A DNA stretch of 64,000 bases from Bacteroidia bacterium (GTDB lineage: Bacteria > Bacteroidota > Bacteroidia > Cytophagales > JAAEPT01), in the NCBI GenBank assembly GCA_030431525.1, contig JAUIJC010000003.1, positions 62,001 to 126,000 of the forward strand, in the 5' to 3' direction. Made by a program: the position numbers and the translations under genes. Positions 8,868 to 16,257 of the stretch are shown here, piece by piece (the first letter of the stretch is position 1; each line of letters opens with the position of its first letter). The notes beneath the pieces were generated by a model. The model was not told the origin of the DNA. It did no database searches and was given only the letters and a program-made list of their open reading frames with translations.

Positions 8868-8875
8868 TAGTTTTG
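8868..8875 (+). promoter_or_regulatory. Candidate -7 box upstream of RNase D gene
   Basis: TAGTTTTG matches the Bacteroidota TAnnTTTG -7 element and lies 38 bp before the chosen start of the RNase D gene. No convincing -33 TTTG is seen at the usual distance. Confidence 0.45.
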
Positions 8876-8912
8876 TGGGATATTTGCACTTTTGCAACAT
8901 CCCCTTTTACCT

Positions 8913-10094
8913 ATGAATATTACGCTTAAGGTCAACGGCCTACATGTCCATTATATAGATACTCCTGAGGGATTGCAGTCAGCGGTGAAGGAATTGAAAA
9001 AACAGGAGCGTATCGCCCTTGACCTTGAGTTTGATCGCAACCGTTACCGTTACGGATTTAATCTTTGCCTGATTCAGGTGGCCACCGAAAAGGAGTGCTA
9101 CCTGATTGACCCCTTAGAAGTCAGTGAATTACAAAGCCTGTGGGATGTGTTGGAGGATGCCAATATCCAGAAAGTGGTGCATGGCGCCAGCGAGGATATG
9201 CGCCTGTTGTACAAGCACAACTGCAAACCCAAAAACATTTTTGACACGGAGTTAGCAGGCAAGTTGCTGGATTATCAGCGACTTTCATTGCGTAACCTTT
9301 TGTCGGATAATTTGGGGGTGGAGATGGATAAAGGCCAGCAAACGAGCAACTGGTTTATCCGTCCGCTGACCATGGAGCAAATCCATTATTGCGCCAGCGA
9401 CGTGGTGTACATGTTGGCCTTGAGGGAGAAAATTGTGGAGAGTTTGGAGGAGAAGGGGATGCGGACATGGCATGAGGAGGATTGTAAGGTGTTTGAGGAA
9501 GCCGATTATTCCGAGGATGATTTGGCGTTGTTGAAGAAGAGTGACTATAAGGCGTTCTCCGAAAGGCAACTTTTCGTTTTGGAACAACTCTTAGAGTTGA
9601 GGGAAGAATGGGCCGAGCAGGTCAATCGTCCACCAGCGCAGGTCATTAACAATGGCCTGATTCGGGAGTTGCTCAATACCCCATCCATCTTGGACAATTG
9701 GGAGAAAGCGAAAGGCGTTCACCGCAAGTTCAAGTCTCAAGTCGTTGGCAAAAAGCTGAAAACCTTGATTGAGAAAGCATCGGCCGAGGCCCTTGATTTG
9801 GGACTTTCAAACGGAAGGGCGCGACCTAATTATTCCTACGAGGAACAGCAACAACGCATTGAAGCGAGTAAGAAAAAGGAGGAGTTGCGTCACCAAATCT
9901 TTGTGCCGATTCAGGCACGTATCAAAGCCATGTACGGTGAGTCTGCGGGCACCTTTATTTTCAACAAGGGAGCCATGATGGACTTGTTGGACGGCACGAT
10001 TACGCTGGCCAATATGCCTCGCCGATATTGCGCCAATCTTATTCAGCAGGTAGCGAATGAGATTTCTATTGATTTGAGTGCATATAAAGGATAA
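8913..10094 (+). CDS. rnd: Ribonuclease D-like 3'-5' exoribonuclease
   Basis: A 393-residue DEDDy exonuclease that trims 3' ends of tRNA and other structured RNA. The four acidic positions are visible: Asp37 and Glu39 in LDLEF, Asp95 in HGASED, and Tyr159/Asp163 in YCASD. An HRDC nucleic-acid-binding domain covers about 211-290 (SERQLFVLEQLLELREEWAE). An in-frame TTG at 8892 would add seven residues; the ATG at 8913 is preferred because it sits just after a candidate promoter and starts the domain. Monocistronic by appearance, ending before a palindromic repeat. Confidence 0.92.
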   Translation: MNITLKVNGLHVHYIDTPEGLQSAVKELKKQERIALDLEFDRNRYRYGFNLCLIQVATEKECYLIDPLEVSELQSLWDVLEDANIQKVVHGASEDMRLLYKHNCKPKNIFDTELAGKLLDYQRLSLRNLLSDNLGVEMDKGQQTSNWFIRPLTMEQIHYCASDVVYMLALREKIVESLEEKGMRTWHEEDCKVFEEADYSEDDLALLKKSDYKAFSERQLFVLEQLLELREEWAEQVNRPPAQVINNGLIRELLNTPSILDNWEKAKGVHRKFKSQVVGKKLKTLIEKASAEALDLGLSNGRARPNYSYEEQQQRIEASKKKEELRHQIFVPIQARIKAMYGESAGTFIFNKGAMMDLLDGTITLANMPRRYCANLIQQVANEISIDLSAYKG

Positions 10095-10095
10095 T

Positions 10096-10177
10096 GGAAA
10101 GGTAGCAAGACGCCAGTATCAAGTAGCAAGATTCAGCCATTTTGGGCTCTTGTGTCTTGATACTTGATTCCCCCAAA
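10096..10177. repeat. AGTATCAAG-family palindrome
   Basis: The left arm includes CCAGTATCAAGTAGCAAG and the right arm includes CTTGTGTCTTGATACTTGA, complementary around the centre near 10138. It fills the gap between the RNase D stop and the GTG start of the cupin gene. Relatives are at 21023-21090, 22038-22076, 22586-22628, 29266-29324 and 59934-60012. Confidence 0.85.
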
Positions 10178-10188
10178 AACATAAATAA

Positions 10189-10590
10189 GTGAAAAAACCA
10201 CACATCATAGATCTTCAAACCATCGACCAAGGTGAGGAAGGCTTTCTGACCGTTGCTGAGGCGGGAAAGCAACTTCCCTTTGAGGTGAAGCGGGCGTATT
10301 GGATTTATGGTGCTCATTCTGAAAATGTCGTCCGAGGAGAGCAGGCCAATCAGTTGACTGAGCATATTTTGGTGCCTCTTCAAGGAACGTGTGTGGTGGA
10401 TCTTGAAAATTTGGAAGGAGAGGCCTTGAGCTTTTCTTTGGATAGCCCTAAGCAGGGTGTTTTCGTACCCTCAAAAACGTGGCGAAAAGTGTCCTGCTCA
10501 AAGGACTGCATTATCCTAAGCCTTGCCTCGCGCACCTATGATTCCGACGATGTCATCAGGGATTATGAACAGTGGAAAGCCCTTAGCTGA
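10189..10590 (+). CDS. FdtA/QdtA-like cupin (WxcM-like sugar 3,4-ketoisomerase family)
   Basis: A 133-residue single-domain cupin starting with GTG at 10189. It carries the family signature AYWIYGAHSENVVRGEQAN near residues 43-61, then TEHILVPLQGT and the C-terminal LASRTYDSDDVIRDYEQW. Family members isomerise dTDP-4-keto-6-deoxyglucose to the 3-keto form on the way to amino- or acylamino-sugars for surface glycans. The gene overlaps the next one by 26 bp, so the two are probably translationally coupled. No aminotransferase or nucleotide-sugar genes are nearby, so the usual polysaccharide context is missing and catalytic function is uncertain. Confidence 0.82.
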   Translation: MKKPHIIDLQTIDQGEEGFLTVAEAGKQLPFEVKRAYWIYGAHSENVVRGEQANQLTEHILVPLQGTCVVDLENLEGEALSFSLDSPKQGVFVPSKTWRKVSCSKDCIILSLASRTYDSDDVIRDYEQWKALS

Positions 10591-11524
10591 TTTGGCACAG
10601 GAATATCAGTTTTCAGTAAGCACGAAGGACTTTCCCAACTTGGGTGAGTCCTCTTATTTTTTTAATGCCGAGCGTTTCGCCAGCCAATATGAATCCCCGA
10701 ATCCCCTTTGCTTCTGGATGGAAGTAAAGGGAGAACCACAAGCGCGATTTGTTGGGTTTCAAAATGACGGAAACTTGATCAGTCCTTATCGGGCGACCTT
10801 CGGCTCCATTGAATTGAACGAGGCTTTGGCCCCTGAATATCTGGAGGCTTTTATCGCAGAAATCATTTCTTGGTGTCAGGAAAACGGCCTGCAGGAAATT
10901 CAGTTGAAATCTTGGCCTGCCTGTTATGATGCACACAAGTCTGCCTTGCTCACACATGCGCTCGTGGCCAATGGTTTTGAGATTTCTCAGACTGATTTGA
11001 ATCAACATTTGGTCGTGGATGAGTCCCCTTTTTGGGAGGGGCTTCATTCTTCCTCAAAGAATAAATTGAATAAGGCCAAAAAGGCTGGATTCAGTTTTCA
11101 GCGATTGGAGGTCGATAGGCTGGATGAGGCTTATGCCTTGATTAAGGGCTGTCGTGATTTGAAGGGATATCCCACCACCATGAGCTATTCGGCCATTGCA
11201 GAGATGTTCCAAAAGTTCCCTGAGGATTACTATCTCTTTGGCTTGATGGATGGAGAACGCTTGGTGGCCTGTTCGGTGAGCATTCGCATCAATGCCTCCA
11301 TTCTGTATAATTTCTACTTGGCGGACCATTTGGATTATCGTTCCTATAGTCCGTTAGTGATGTTGCATGATGAGCTTTACGCTTGGTGTCAAGGACAGGG
11401 CATTTCCATCATGGATTTGGGAATTTCTACGGACCAATCGGTGTTGAACTCGAGTCTTCATGTCTTCAAGCGGAGGCTTGGTTGTGAAACCTCGTTGAAA
11501 TTTTCCTTTAATAAAACGATTTAA
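10565..11524 (+). CDS. GNAT/FemAB-like acyltransferase
   Basis: A 319-residue protein whose C-terminal 170 residues look like a GNAT or FemX-type (Acetyltransf_6) domain: SSSKNKLNKAKKAGFSFQRL, ALIKGCRDLKGYP, YYLFGLMDGERLVACSVSIR and ILYNFYLADHLDYRSYSP. The N-terminal half probably is a second degenerate GNAT fold. Start at ATG 10565 is chosen because more upstream in-frame starts lie deep inside the preceding gene. Coupling with the FdtA-like cupin suggests N- or O-acylation of a sugar made with that enzyme, but this is inference from order only. Confidence 0.75.
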   Translation: MNSGKPLADLAQEYQFSVSTKDFPNLGESSYFFNAERFASQYESPNPLCFWMEVKGEPQARFVGFQNDGNLISPYRATFGSIELNEALAPEYLEAFIAEIISWCQENGLQEIQLKSWPACYDAHKSALLTHALVANGFEISQTDLNQHLVVDESPFWEGLHSSSKNKLNKAKKAGFSFQRLEVDRLDEAYALIKGCRDLKGYPTTMSYSAIAEMFQKFPEDYYLFGLMDGERLVACSVSIRINASILYNFYLADHLDYRSYSPLVMLHDELYAWCQGQGISIMDLGISTDQSVLNSSLHVFKRRLGCETSLKFSFNKTI

Positions 11525-11549
11525 AACACAGCATTTAGGTGTGGTTTCA

Positions 11550-11663
11550 CCTGCCAACAGCCGGAGGCTTTGGCAGTGTGATGTTTCTATAAAATTTTGA
11601 AGTTGAGCGTATCCCACACTGCCAAAGCTTTCAGCTGTTGGCAGGTGGGATACGCTCAACTTC
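11550..11663. repeat. Very stable long hairpin plus extra arm
   Basis: The core hairpin 11599-11663 pairs GAAGTTGAGCGTATCCCA (11599-11616) with its complement at 11646-11663 and continues inward through CTGCCAA/TTGGCAG to a tiny loop, giving close to 29 paired bases. A further arm at 11550-11580 is complementary to 11615-11645, so two alternative foldings compete. It ends 24 bp before the start of the CobE-like gene. A mobile palindrome or a leader structure are both possible. Confidence 0.8.
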
Positions 11664-11686
11664 ACTAAAAACTATTTCTTACGTCG

Positions 11687-12304
11687 ATGAATCCATTGAC
11701 CTTATTCTTGAAATGGGTGGAAGCTCAGGGCTGGACTTGGAAGACCCAAGATGCCCTTGAGAATTTGGAGGCTACAGCCAATGAAAAGAGGTTGTCATTG
11801 AGCTGGGAGGCTGGATTGACTCCAAGCATTTCCTTGCCGGAGGCCAAGGATGGCCTTCCAATAAAAGTCACATATCGGGATATTGCGGTAAAAAGCGGTG
11901 AGCTTGTGGTCTATCCCAAGGTGTTGTGCCTTGGGGCGCATTGCTCCAGCCAGATTGAATACAACTTGTTCATCGATAAATTGGAGGAATCTCTAAAAGC
12001 AGAAGGCTTGGCCTTGGAGGCCTTGAAAAGCTTTGGCTCCATTGACCGAAAAAGTAAGGAGTACGCCTTTCGGCGATTTTGTCATAAGCATCAAATTCCT
12101 TTCAGGCAGTTTACCGAGGAGGAGCTGAATCGTATTCAATGCCCGAATCCCTCAGCGCACGTTTTTGAGCGGGAAGGTGTCAATGGCATAGCGGAGCCCA
12201 GCGCGCTGTTGATGTCTGGAGGAAATAAATTGCTTGTTGAAAAGAAAGAAGTGGCGGTGCCTTCGCACAAGGTGTTTAGTTTTGCTGTTGCATTGAGAAA
12301 TTAG
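11687..12304 (+). CDS. CobE/CbiG C-terminal-domain protein
   Basis: A 205-residue protein whose second half matches the C-terminal domain of CbiG/CobE, which takes part in opening the cobalt-precorrin/precorrin ring in cobalamin synthesis. Supporting segments are LCLGAHCSSQIEYNLF near 84, FGSIDRKSKE near 120, IPFRQFTEEEL near 140, NPSAHVFEREGVNGIAEPSA near 155-174 and LVEKKEVAVPSHKVFSFAVA at the end. The first 80 residues are unrecognised. No other cobalamin gene is in the window; in many Bacteroidota this domain is fused to a methyltransferase, so the free-standing form is unusual. Function in B12 synthesis is inferred from the family. Confidence 0.65.
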   Translation: MNPLTLFLKWVEAQGWTWKTQDALENLEATANEKRLSLSWEAGLTPSISLPEAKDGLPIKVTYRDIAVKSGELVVYPKVLCLGAHCSSQIEYNLFIDKLEESLKAEGLALEALKSFGSIDRKSKEYAFRRFCHKHQIPFRQFTEEELNRIQCPNPSAHVFEREGVNGIAEPSALLMSGGNKLLVEKKEVAVPSHKVFSFAVALRN

Positions 12305-12315
12305 AGAAGATTAAG

Positions 12316-12447
12316 TTGGAAAGGGCCACAGAGGTCAAGGAGGAAAGGAGGGCACAGAGGTAGCCAAATCTCCTTTTGAATTAGGGGGGCTCCCATGTGA
12401 AAAGCCTCCCTATCTCCATCCCTCTGTGACCTCTGTGGTCATTTCCA
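12316..12447. repeat. Inverted CCACAGAGGTCA-type repeat
   Basis: The left arm (12316-12360), reading TTGGAAAGGGCCACAGAGGT and onward, is complementary to the right arm (12420-12447), CCTCTGTGACCTCTGTGGTC, separated by about 60 nt. It lies in the 249-bp gap between the CobE-like gene and the amidase gene, where no coding potential is seen. Confidence 0.7.
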
Positions 12448-12553
12448 AAGTCAGTAGAGTTAAGACTCAGGGATGAAAAAAGTTGTGTTCTGCTTCTAAA
12501 ATCTTACCTCTTAATTCTCATATCTTCACCGGCTACTTGCTACCAATCAAAAA

Positions 12554-13420
12554 ATGAAAATCAACATTGGCACTATCCAGCTGAGCTGTTCGGCTGATGT
12601 GCAAGAGAATTTGAAAAAGACGGAGGCTGAAATCCGTCAGGCGGTCCAAAAGGGCGCCAATATCATTTGCTTGCAGGAGCTTTTCCGTTCGCTGTATTTC
12701 TGCAACGAGGAGAAGCATGAAAACTTCGATTTGGCAGAGCCAATCCCAGGACCGACCACGGAGTTCATGCAAGACTTGGCCAAGGAACTCGGTGTGGTGA
12801 TTATCGCCTCGCTCTTCGAGAAGCGTGCACCTGGATTGTACCATAACACTACGGCGGTCATTGATGCCGATGGGAGTTATTTGGGCAAGTACCGCAAGTC
12901 GCATATTCCTGATGACCCAGGCTTCTACGAGAAGTTTTACTTCACGCCTGCTGATGAGAACTACAAGGTGTTCAAGACCAAGTTTGGCACCATTGGCGTG
13001 TTGATTTGCTGGGACCAGTGGTATCCTGAGCCTGCCCGTATCACGGCATTGAAAGGAGCGGAAATCCTCTTCTATCCAACGGCCATTGGCTGGGAATTGG
13101 ATGAGACCGAAGCCGTGAACACCGAGCAGTACAATGCTTGGCAGACCATGCAAAAGGCGCATGCCATTGCCAATGGCGTACACGTGGTTTCCGTGAACCG
13201 TGTGGGAACAGAGGACGGCACCAAATTCTGGGGAGGCACCTTTGTGGCAAACCCATTTGGCTCGGTGCTTTATCAGGCGCCATTTGACCAAGAGGAAACC
13301 CATGTGCAGGAAATCGACCTTGCCAAAACCGAGCATTACCGACAAGTATGGCCTTTCCTCCGCGATCGTAGGATTGAGACTTATGGCGGAATTACCAAGC
13401 GGTATTTGGATGAGGATTAA
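12554..13420 (+). CDS. aguB: N-carbamoylputrescine amidase
   Basis: A 288-residue nitrilase-superfamily enzyme hydrolysing N-carbamoylputrescine to putrescine, CO2 and ammonia in the agmatine route of polyamine synthesis. The catalytic triad is Glu42 in LQELF, Lys115 in YRKSHIPD and Cys152 in LICWDQWYPE. The region around RSLYFC and DDPGFYEKFYF is characteristic of the AguB subgroup rather than other nitrilases. The agmatine deiminase partner is not in the window. A long open frame on the opposite strand is a shadow of this well conserved gene. Confidence 0.93.
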   Translation: MKINIGTIQLSCSADVQENLKKTEAEIRQAVQKGANIICLQELFRSLYFCNEEKHENFDLAEPIPGPTTEFMQDLAKELGVVIIASLFEKRAPGLYHNTTAVIDADGSYLGKYRKSHIPDDPGFYEKFYFTPADENYKVFKTKFGTIGVLICWDQWYPEPARITALKGAEILFYPTAIGWELDETEAVNTEQYNAWQTMQKAHAIANGVHVVSVNRVGTEDGTKFWGGTFVANPFGSVLYQAPFDQEETHVQEIDLAKTEHYRQVWPFLRDRRIETYGGITKRYLDED

Positions 13421-13432
13421 GGAGTTGATAGC

Positions 13433-13530
13433 GATGGATTTCATCCATCATTGAGTATATGTCGCCCTTGCGAGGTTCTATTTGGAGCCCTGTAAGGGCG
13501 ATATCTGTCAGCAAGGGACAAGGTCCCTTG
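13433..13530. repeat. Composite three-hairpin intergenic element, copy 2
   Basis: Same order as copy 1 at 6036-6135: a small hairpin (arms 13433-13439 and 13443-13449), an imperfect long hairpin (about 13457-13477 with 13484-13504) and an 8-bp hairpin (13512-13519 with 13523-13530). The linker ATCTGTCAGCAA is shared with copy 1. The long hairpin has more mismatches than in copies 1 and 3, so this copy looks older. Confidence 0.85.
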
Positions 13531-13541
13531 TTCTATGAGTT

Positions 13542-14375
13542 ATGAGTGATATAGGAATATTCGGATTGGTCATTCTTGTACTAAACCTAATCGTTTCGTA
13601 CAAAGGCTTTACTGACCAATCGTTTTTTGAGCGATTTAAATTTCAAGTAGAGGCGGTGCTTCATCGTCGGGAGTACTGGCGAATCATTACCTCTGGATTT
13701 CTACATGTGGGCTGGATGCACCTAGCCTTTAACATGTTTGCTCTGACGTCCTTTTCTGGAGTACTGGAAGTGAAGCTGGGCATCAGTACTTTGGTGGTAA
13801 TCTATTTTGCCAGCATGATTGCCGGAGATTTGTTCGCCTTGTTCCGCCACCGTTATCATGGAGGGTATAGTGCTGTTGGAGCCTCGGGTGCCGTGTCAGG
13901 AGTGGTGTTCGCCTACATTGCCTTGATGCAAGAGGCCAAGTTGTCAATGCTTTTTTTGCCGATTAGTTTTCCCGCTTGGGTCTTCGGATTGGGCTACACG
14001 CTTTACACCATTTATGGCATCCATAAACAGAATGATAACATCGGCCATGAGGCCCACTTTGGGGGTGGTTTGGCAGGAATGCTGATTGCCATTTGCATCA
14101 ATCCATCGGTGGTGCTTTCCAATTATCTGCCAATTCTTGGCGTGCTGTTACCGTCTGTACTCTTCTTGATTTGGGTGCTCAAATCGCCATCCCTGTTTTC
14201 TGTTGGAGGCGCTCGCCCGCTTCAAGGGAAATTGACAAAGGATCAACGTTACAATGCCGAGAAAAAAGTCCGTCAGGATGAGCTTGACCGCATTCTGGAT
14301 AAGATTTCAAGAAAGGGATATGAGAAGCTAAGTGAGCGGGAAAAGGCGTTTTTGGAGGAGGTTTTGAAGAAATGA
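13542..14375 (+). CDS. Rhomboid family intramembrane serine protease
   Basis: A 277-residue polytopic protease that cleaves transmembrane substrates within the membrane. The catalytic dyad is Ser115 in GASGAVSG and His172 in GHEAHFGG; Asn64 in HLAFNM is the oxyanion-hole residue of the family. A hydrophilic charged tail of about 50 residues (NAEKKVRQDELDRILDKISR) follows the last membrane segment and lies in the cytoplasm. The ATG at 13542 is the first usable start, since the ATG at 13535 is followed by a stop four codons later. The stop overlaps the next start by ATGA. Confidence 0.93.
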   Translation: MSDIGIFGLVILVLNLIVSYKGFTDQSFFERFKFQVEAVLHRREYWRIITSGFLHVGWMHLAFNMFALTSFSGVLEVKLGISTLVVIYFASMIAGDLFALFRHRYHGGYSAVGASGAVSGVVFAYIALMQEAKLSMLFLPISFPAWVFGLGYTLYTIYGIHKQNDNIGHEAHFGGGLAGMLIAICINPSVVLSNYLPILGVLLPSVLFLIWVLKSPSLFSVGGARPLQGKLTKDQRYNAEKKVRQDELDRILDKISRKGYEKLSEREKAFLEEVLKK

Positions 14376-14658
14376 ATATGGCAAAGAAGTTATTGCTACC
14401 AGTAGGATTGATCTCCGTGATATTCGTGTTGATATATGTTTGGTCTCAACATCAAGTGGAATTTGAAGGAGGTTACACTATATATATTCCTGTCGCAGAT
14501 GAATTTGAAGGAGAATCTACACCAACTAGACTTGCTTGGATACAGGATGGGTTGATTTAATGGCTGAGGTAGATAGTCTGCCAACTGTACATCCGGAGAA
14601 TGAAATCAGACCCAAAGTCAATGAGACGATTCATACATTTAGACTGTGGCCTTGGTGA
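14372..14658 (+). pseudogene. Small membrane-anchored protein gene, apparently frameshifted
   Basis: The ATG at 14372 overlaps the rhomboid stop and encodes 62 residues with one N-terminal membrane helix (KLLLPVGLISVIFVLIYVW) before a stop near 14560. Restoring one G in the GGG run near 14544 would continue the frame through QDGVDLMAEVDSLP to a stop at 14656-14658, one base before the start of the TPR gene. That spacing is exactly what an intact three-gene operon would show, so I read it as a single-base deletion or a sequencing error. Unknown family; the intact product would be about 95 residues. Confidence 0.6.
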
Positions 14659-14659
14659 T

Positions 14660-15592
14660 ATGAGAAACTTACTTTTCTTCTTTTTTACCCTGTCGATTGG
14701 GATTGATGGCTTCTCCTGTGTGAATGAATATCGAACACGTTTGTCTGGTGAGATTCGCTACCAAGAACCACTTGATGGGCGAGTGTATACTTGGCATCCA
14801 GACACCACAAAACTTCGGATGCAGGCAAATGCTTACCTGAAGCATTATCAGGAAACTGATTCGATAATCTACTTATCCAATTATGGGGCGAAGCTTATTT
14901 GGCTTGGGGAGTACGAATTGGCAAAAACCATTTTTCTGGGAATTGAGAAAAACTATCCCAATCAGTATGCGACCGCATCTAACTTGGGGACCATCTATGA
15001 GCTTTTGGGTGTGAATGACTCAGCCTTAGTTTGGATTCGTCGTGGAATAGCCTTGAATCCAGATTCTCACCAAGGTTCGGAATGGATTCACGAGAAGATT
15101 CTAAACTTTAAAAATTCTGCTGAGAAGGATTATTCCAAGTCCATTTTAGGGTTAGATTTTGGTACCGAAGATTTACCCAAAAACAAACGTGGCTATGACT
15201 TGAAGGCCTTGGAGCAGTCCTTGGAAATCCAGTTAAGATCAAGACATTATTTCATCCCAGATTCAAACCGAATTATTGGAAATCTCTACTTTGATCTTGG
15301 GAATGTGTATGCGCTCAACCATGATGTGGAAACAGCCTTGGGGAGTTTTCAGGTGGCTAAAGAGAATGGCTTCACATCTCCTTTGATGGAGAAAAGGATA
15401 CAGGTTTTTGAAGGGATGACTGGAGGGACTTGGCCTTATGAATTTATGCTTGAGGCAAAAGATCTTGTCAAGACCAACTTTTGGCTGTTTTTCAGTTTAG
15501 GACTGGTGTTGATCTTCGGAGGAATGTTCGTTCTCTATTTAATCTGGAAACGATTGAAGGAAAGGCTACAAAATCAAAATATTGGTTCCTGA
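14660..15592 (+). CDS. TPR-repeat protein with signal peptide and C-terminal membrane helix
   Basis: A 310-residue protein with an N-terminal signal segment (MRNLLFFFFTLSIGIDGFS) and tetratricopeptide-like helices, clearest around GEYELAKTIFLGIEKNYP and ASNLGTIYELLGVNDSALVW, then LGNVYALNHDVETALGSF. A strong hydrophobic helix (FWLFFSLGLVLIFGGMFVLY) sits 15 residues from the end with a basic tail after it, giving a periplasmic TPR domain anchored in the inner membrane. Start at 14660 is preferred over an in-frame 14600 because it begins the signal peptide and follows the previous reading frame by one base. Probable operon with the rhomboid protease. Confidence 0.7.
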   Translation: MRNLLFFFFTLSIGIDGFSCVNEYRTRLSGEIRYQEPLDGRVYTWHPDTTKLRMQANAYLKHYQETDSIIYLSNYGAKLIWLGEYELAKTIFLGIEKNYPNQYATASNLGTIYELLGVNDSALVWIRRGIALNPDSHQGSEWIHEKILNFKNSAEKDYSKSILGLDFGTEDLPKNKRGYDLKALEQSLEIQLRSRHYFIPDSNRIIGNLYFDLGNVYALNHDVETALGSFQVAKENGFTSPLMEKRIQVFEGMTGGTWPYEFMLEAKDLVKTNFWLFFSLGLVLIFGGMFVLYLIWKRLKERLQNQNIGS

Positions 15593-15642
15593 TGGTTTCA
15601 TTGGAGGTCAAATTTTCATTCAATATAAATTGGGTGAAAAAG

Positions 15643-15675
15643 AAATCCCTTGGTCTGATGAAGACCAAGGGATTT
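15643..15675. terminator. Bidirectional terminator hairpin
   Basis: Perfect 14-bp arms AAATCCCTTGGTCT (15643-15656) and complement (15662-15675) with a 5-nt loop, A-rich before and T-rich after. It sits between the convergent TPR and CutA-like genes and can end both transcripts. Confidence 0.85.
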
Positions 15676-15694
15676 TATCATTTCTATCGAAAAT

Positions 15695-16033
15695 TTAGGC
15701 CAAGACCTCTTTCAGCTTTCTCTTTTTCATGCCGTTTTTCAACTGCTCGGCTTGTTCCCAATCCATGTGGATGATGGGGATGGAGTAGAGCTCTGGCATA
15801 TCTTCTTTGAAGCGTTCGCGAAGAAGCTCTTCAATTTCAGGGAAGAGGTTGGCTCTTGTTTTTCCTGTCAGAAGAAAGATCGATGATTTATGGATTTGTC
15901 CGTCGGGACCGTTGTTCCATCGTTCGATGTTGGGCTTGATGTTGACGTCAAGAATCAGTTGGTGAGTCAAAAGTATGGAGGCGACTTCCTCGATCTGTTC
16001 TTTGCTTGGAGATGAAATTCTCAGATATACCAT
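15695..16033 (-). CDS. CutA1-like protein
   Basis: A 112-residue protein with the size and secondary-structure pattern of CutA1, a trimeric protein linked to divalent cation tolerance. Comparable segments are SKEQIEEVASILLTHQLILD near residues 9-28, SSIFLLTGKTRANLFPEIEE in the middle and PELYSIPIIHMDWEQAEQL near the end, where CutA has an EIIALPI-type strand. Identity to classical CutA is low, and metal ligands cannot be confirmed by eye. Convergent with the TPR gene. Confidence 0.55.
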   Translation of the reverse strand: MVYLRISSPSKEQIEEVASILLTHQLILDVNIKPNIERWNNGPDGQIHKSSIFLLTGKTRANLFPEIEELLRERFKEDMPELYSIPIIHMDWEQAEQLKNGMKKRKLKEVLA

Positions 16034-16143
16034 AACCTTCAGTGTTGAGTGGTTTCTTGTTTAAAATATCTGTCTTTCTTTTAAACAAATAGATTTGGCT
16101 GAAAATTCAAAATGTTGTGAGTCCTTTGGTGAACATTAGGGGC

Positions 16144-16253
16144 ATGCCACAAAAAACACCCTTATTTGTGTCAAAATTTGACACGAATAATTTTCCTCTA
16201 TTTTCAAATGCCACAAAAAACCACCTTATTTGTGTCATAATGTGACACGAATA
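16144..16253. promoter_or_regulatory. Two tandem 46-bp repeats with palindromic cores upstream of fic (putative operators)
   Basis: Near-identical 46-bp blocks at 16144-16189 and 16208-16253 begin ATGCCACAAAAAA and end GACACGAATA. Each holds a palindrome GTGTCAAAATTTGACAC (16168-16184) or GTGTCATAATGTGACAC (16232-16248), repeated at a 64-bp period, close to six helical turns. The second block ends 4 bp before the Fic start codon, so a bound protein would block translation initiation or transcription. The C-terminal helix-turn-helix of Fic makes autoregulation likely. Confidence 0.75.
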
Positions 16254-16257
16254 GCGG

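Noticed and set aside
12533-13444. A 303-codon open frame on the minus strand opposite the amidase gene
   Set aside because: It is a mirror of a highly conserved gene with strong codon bias; its translation has no recognisable features.
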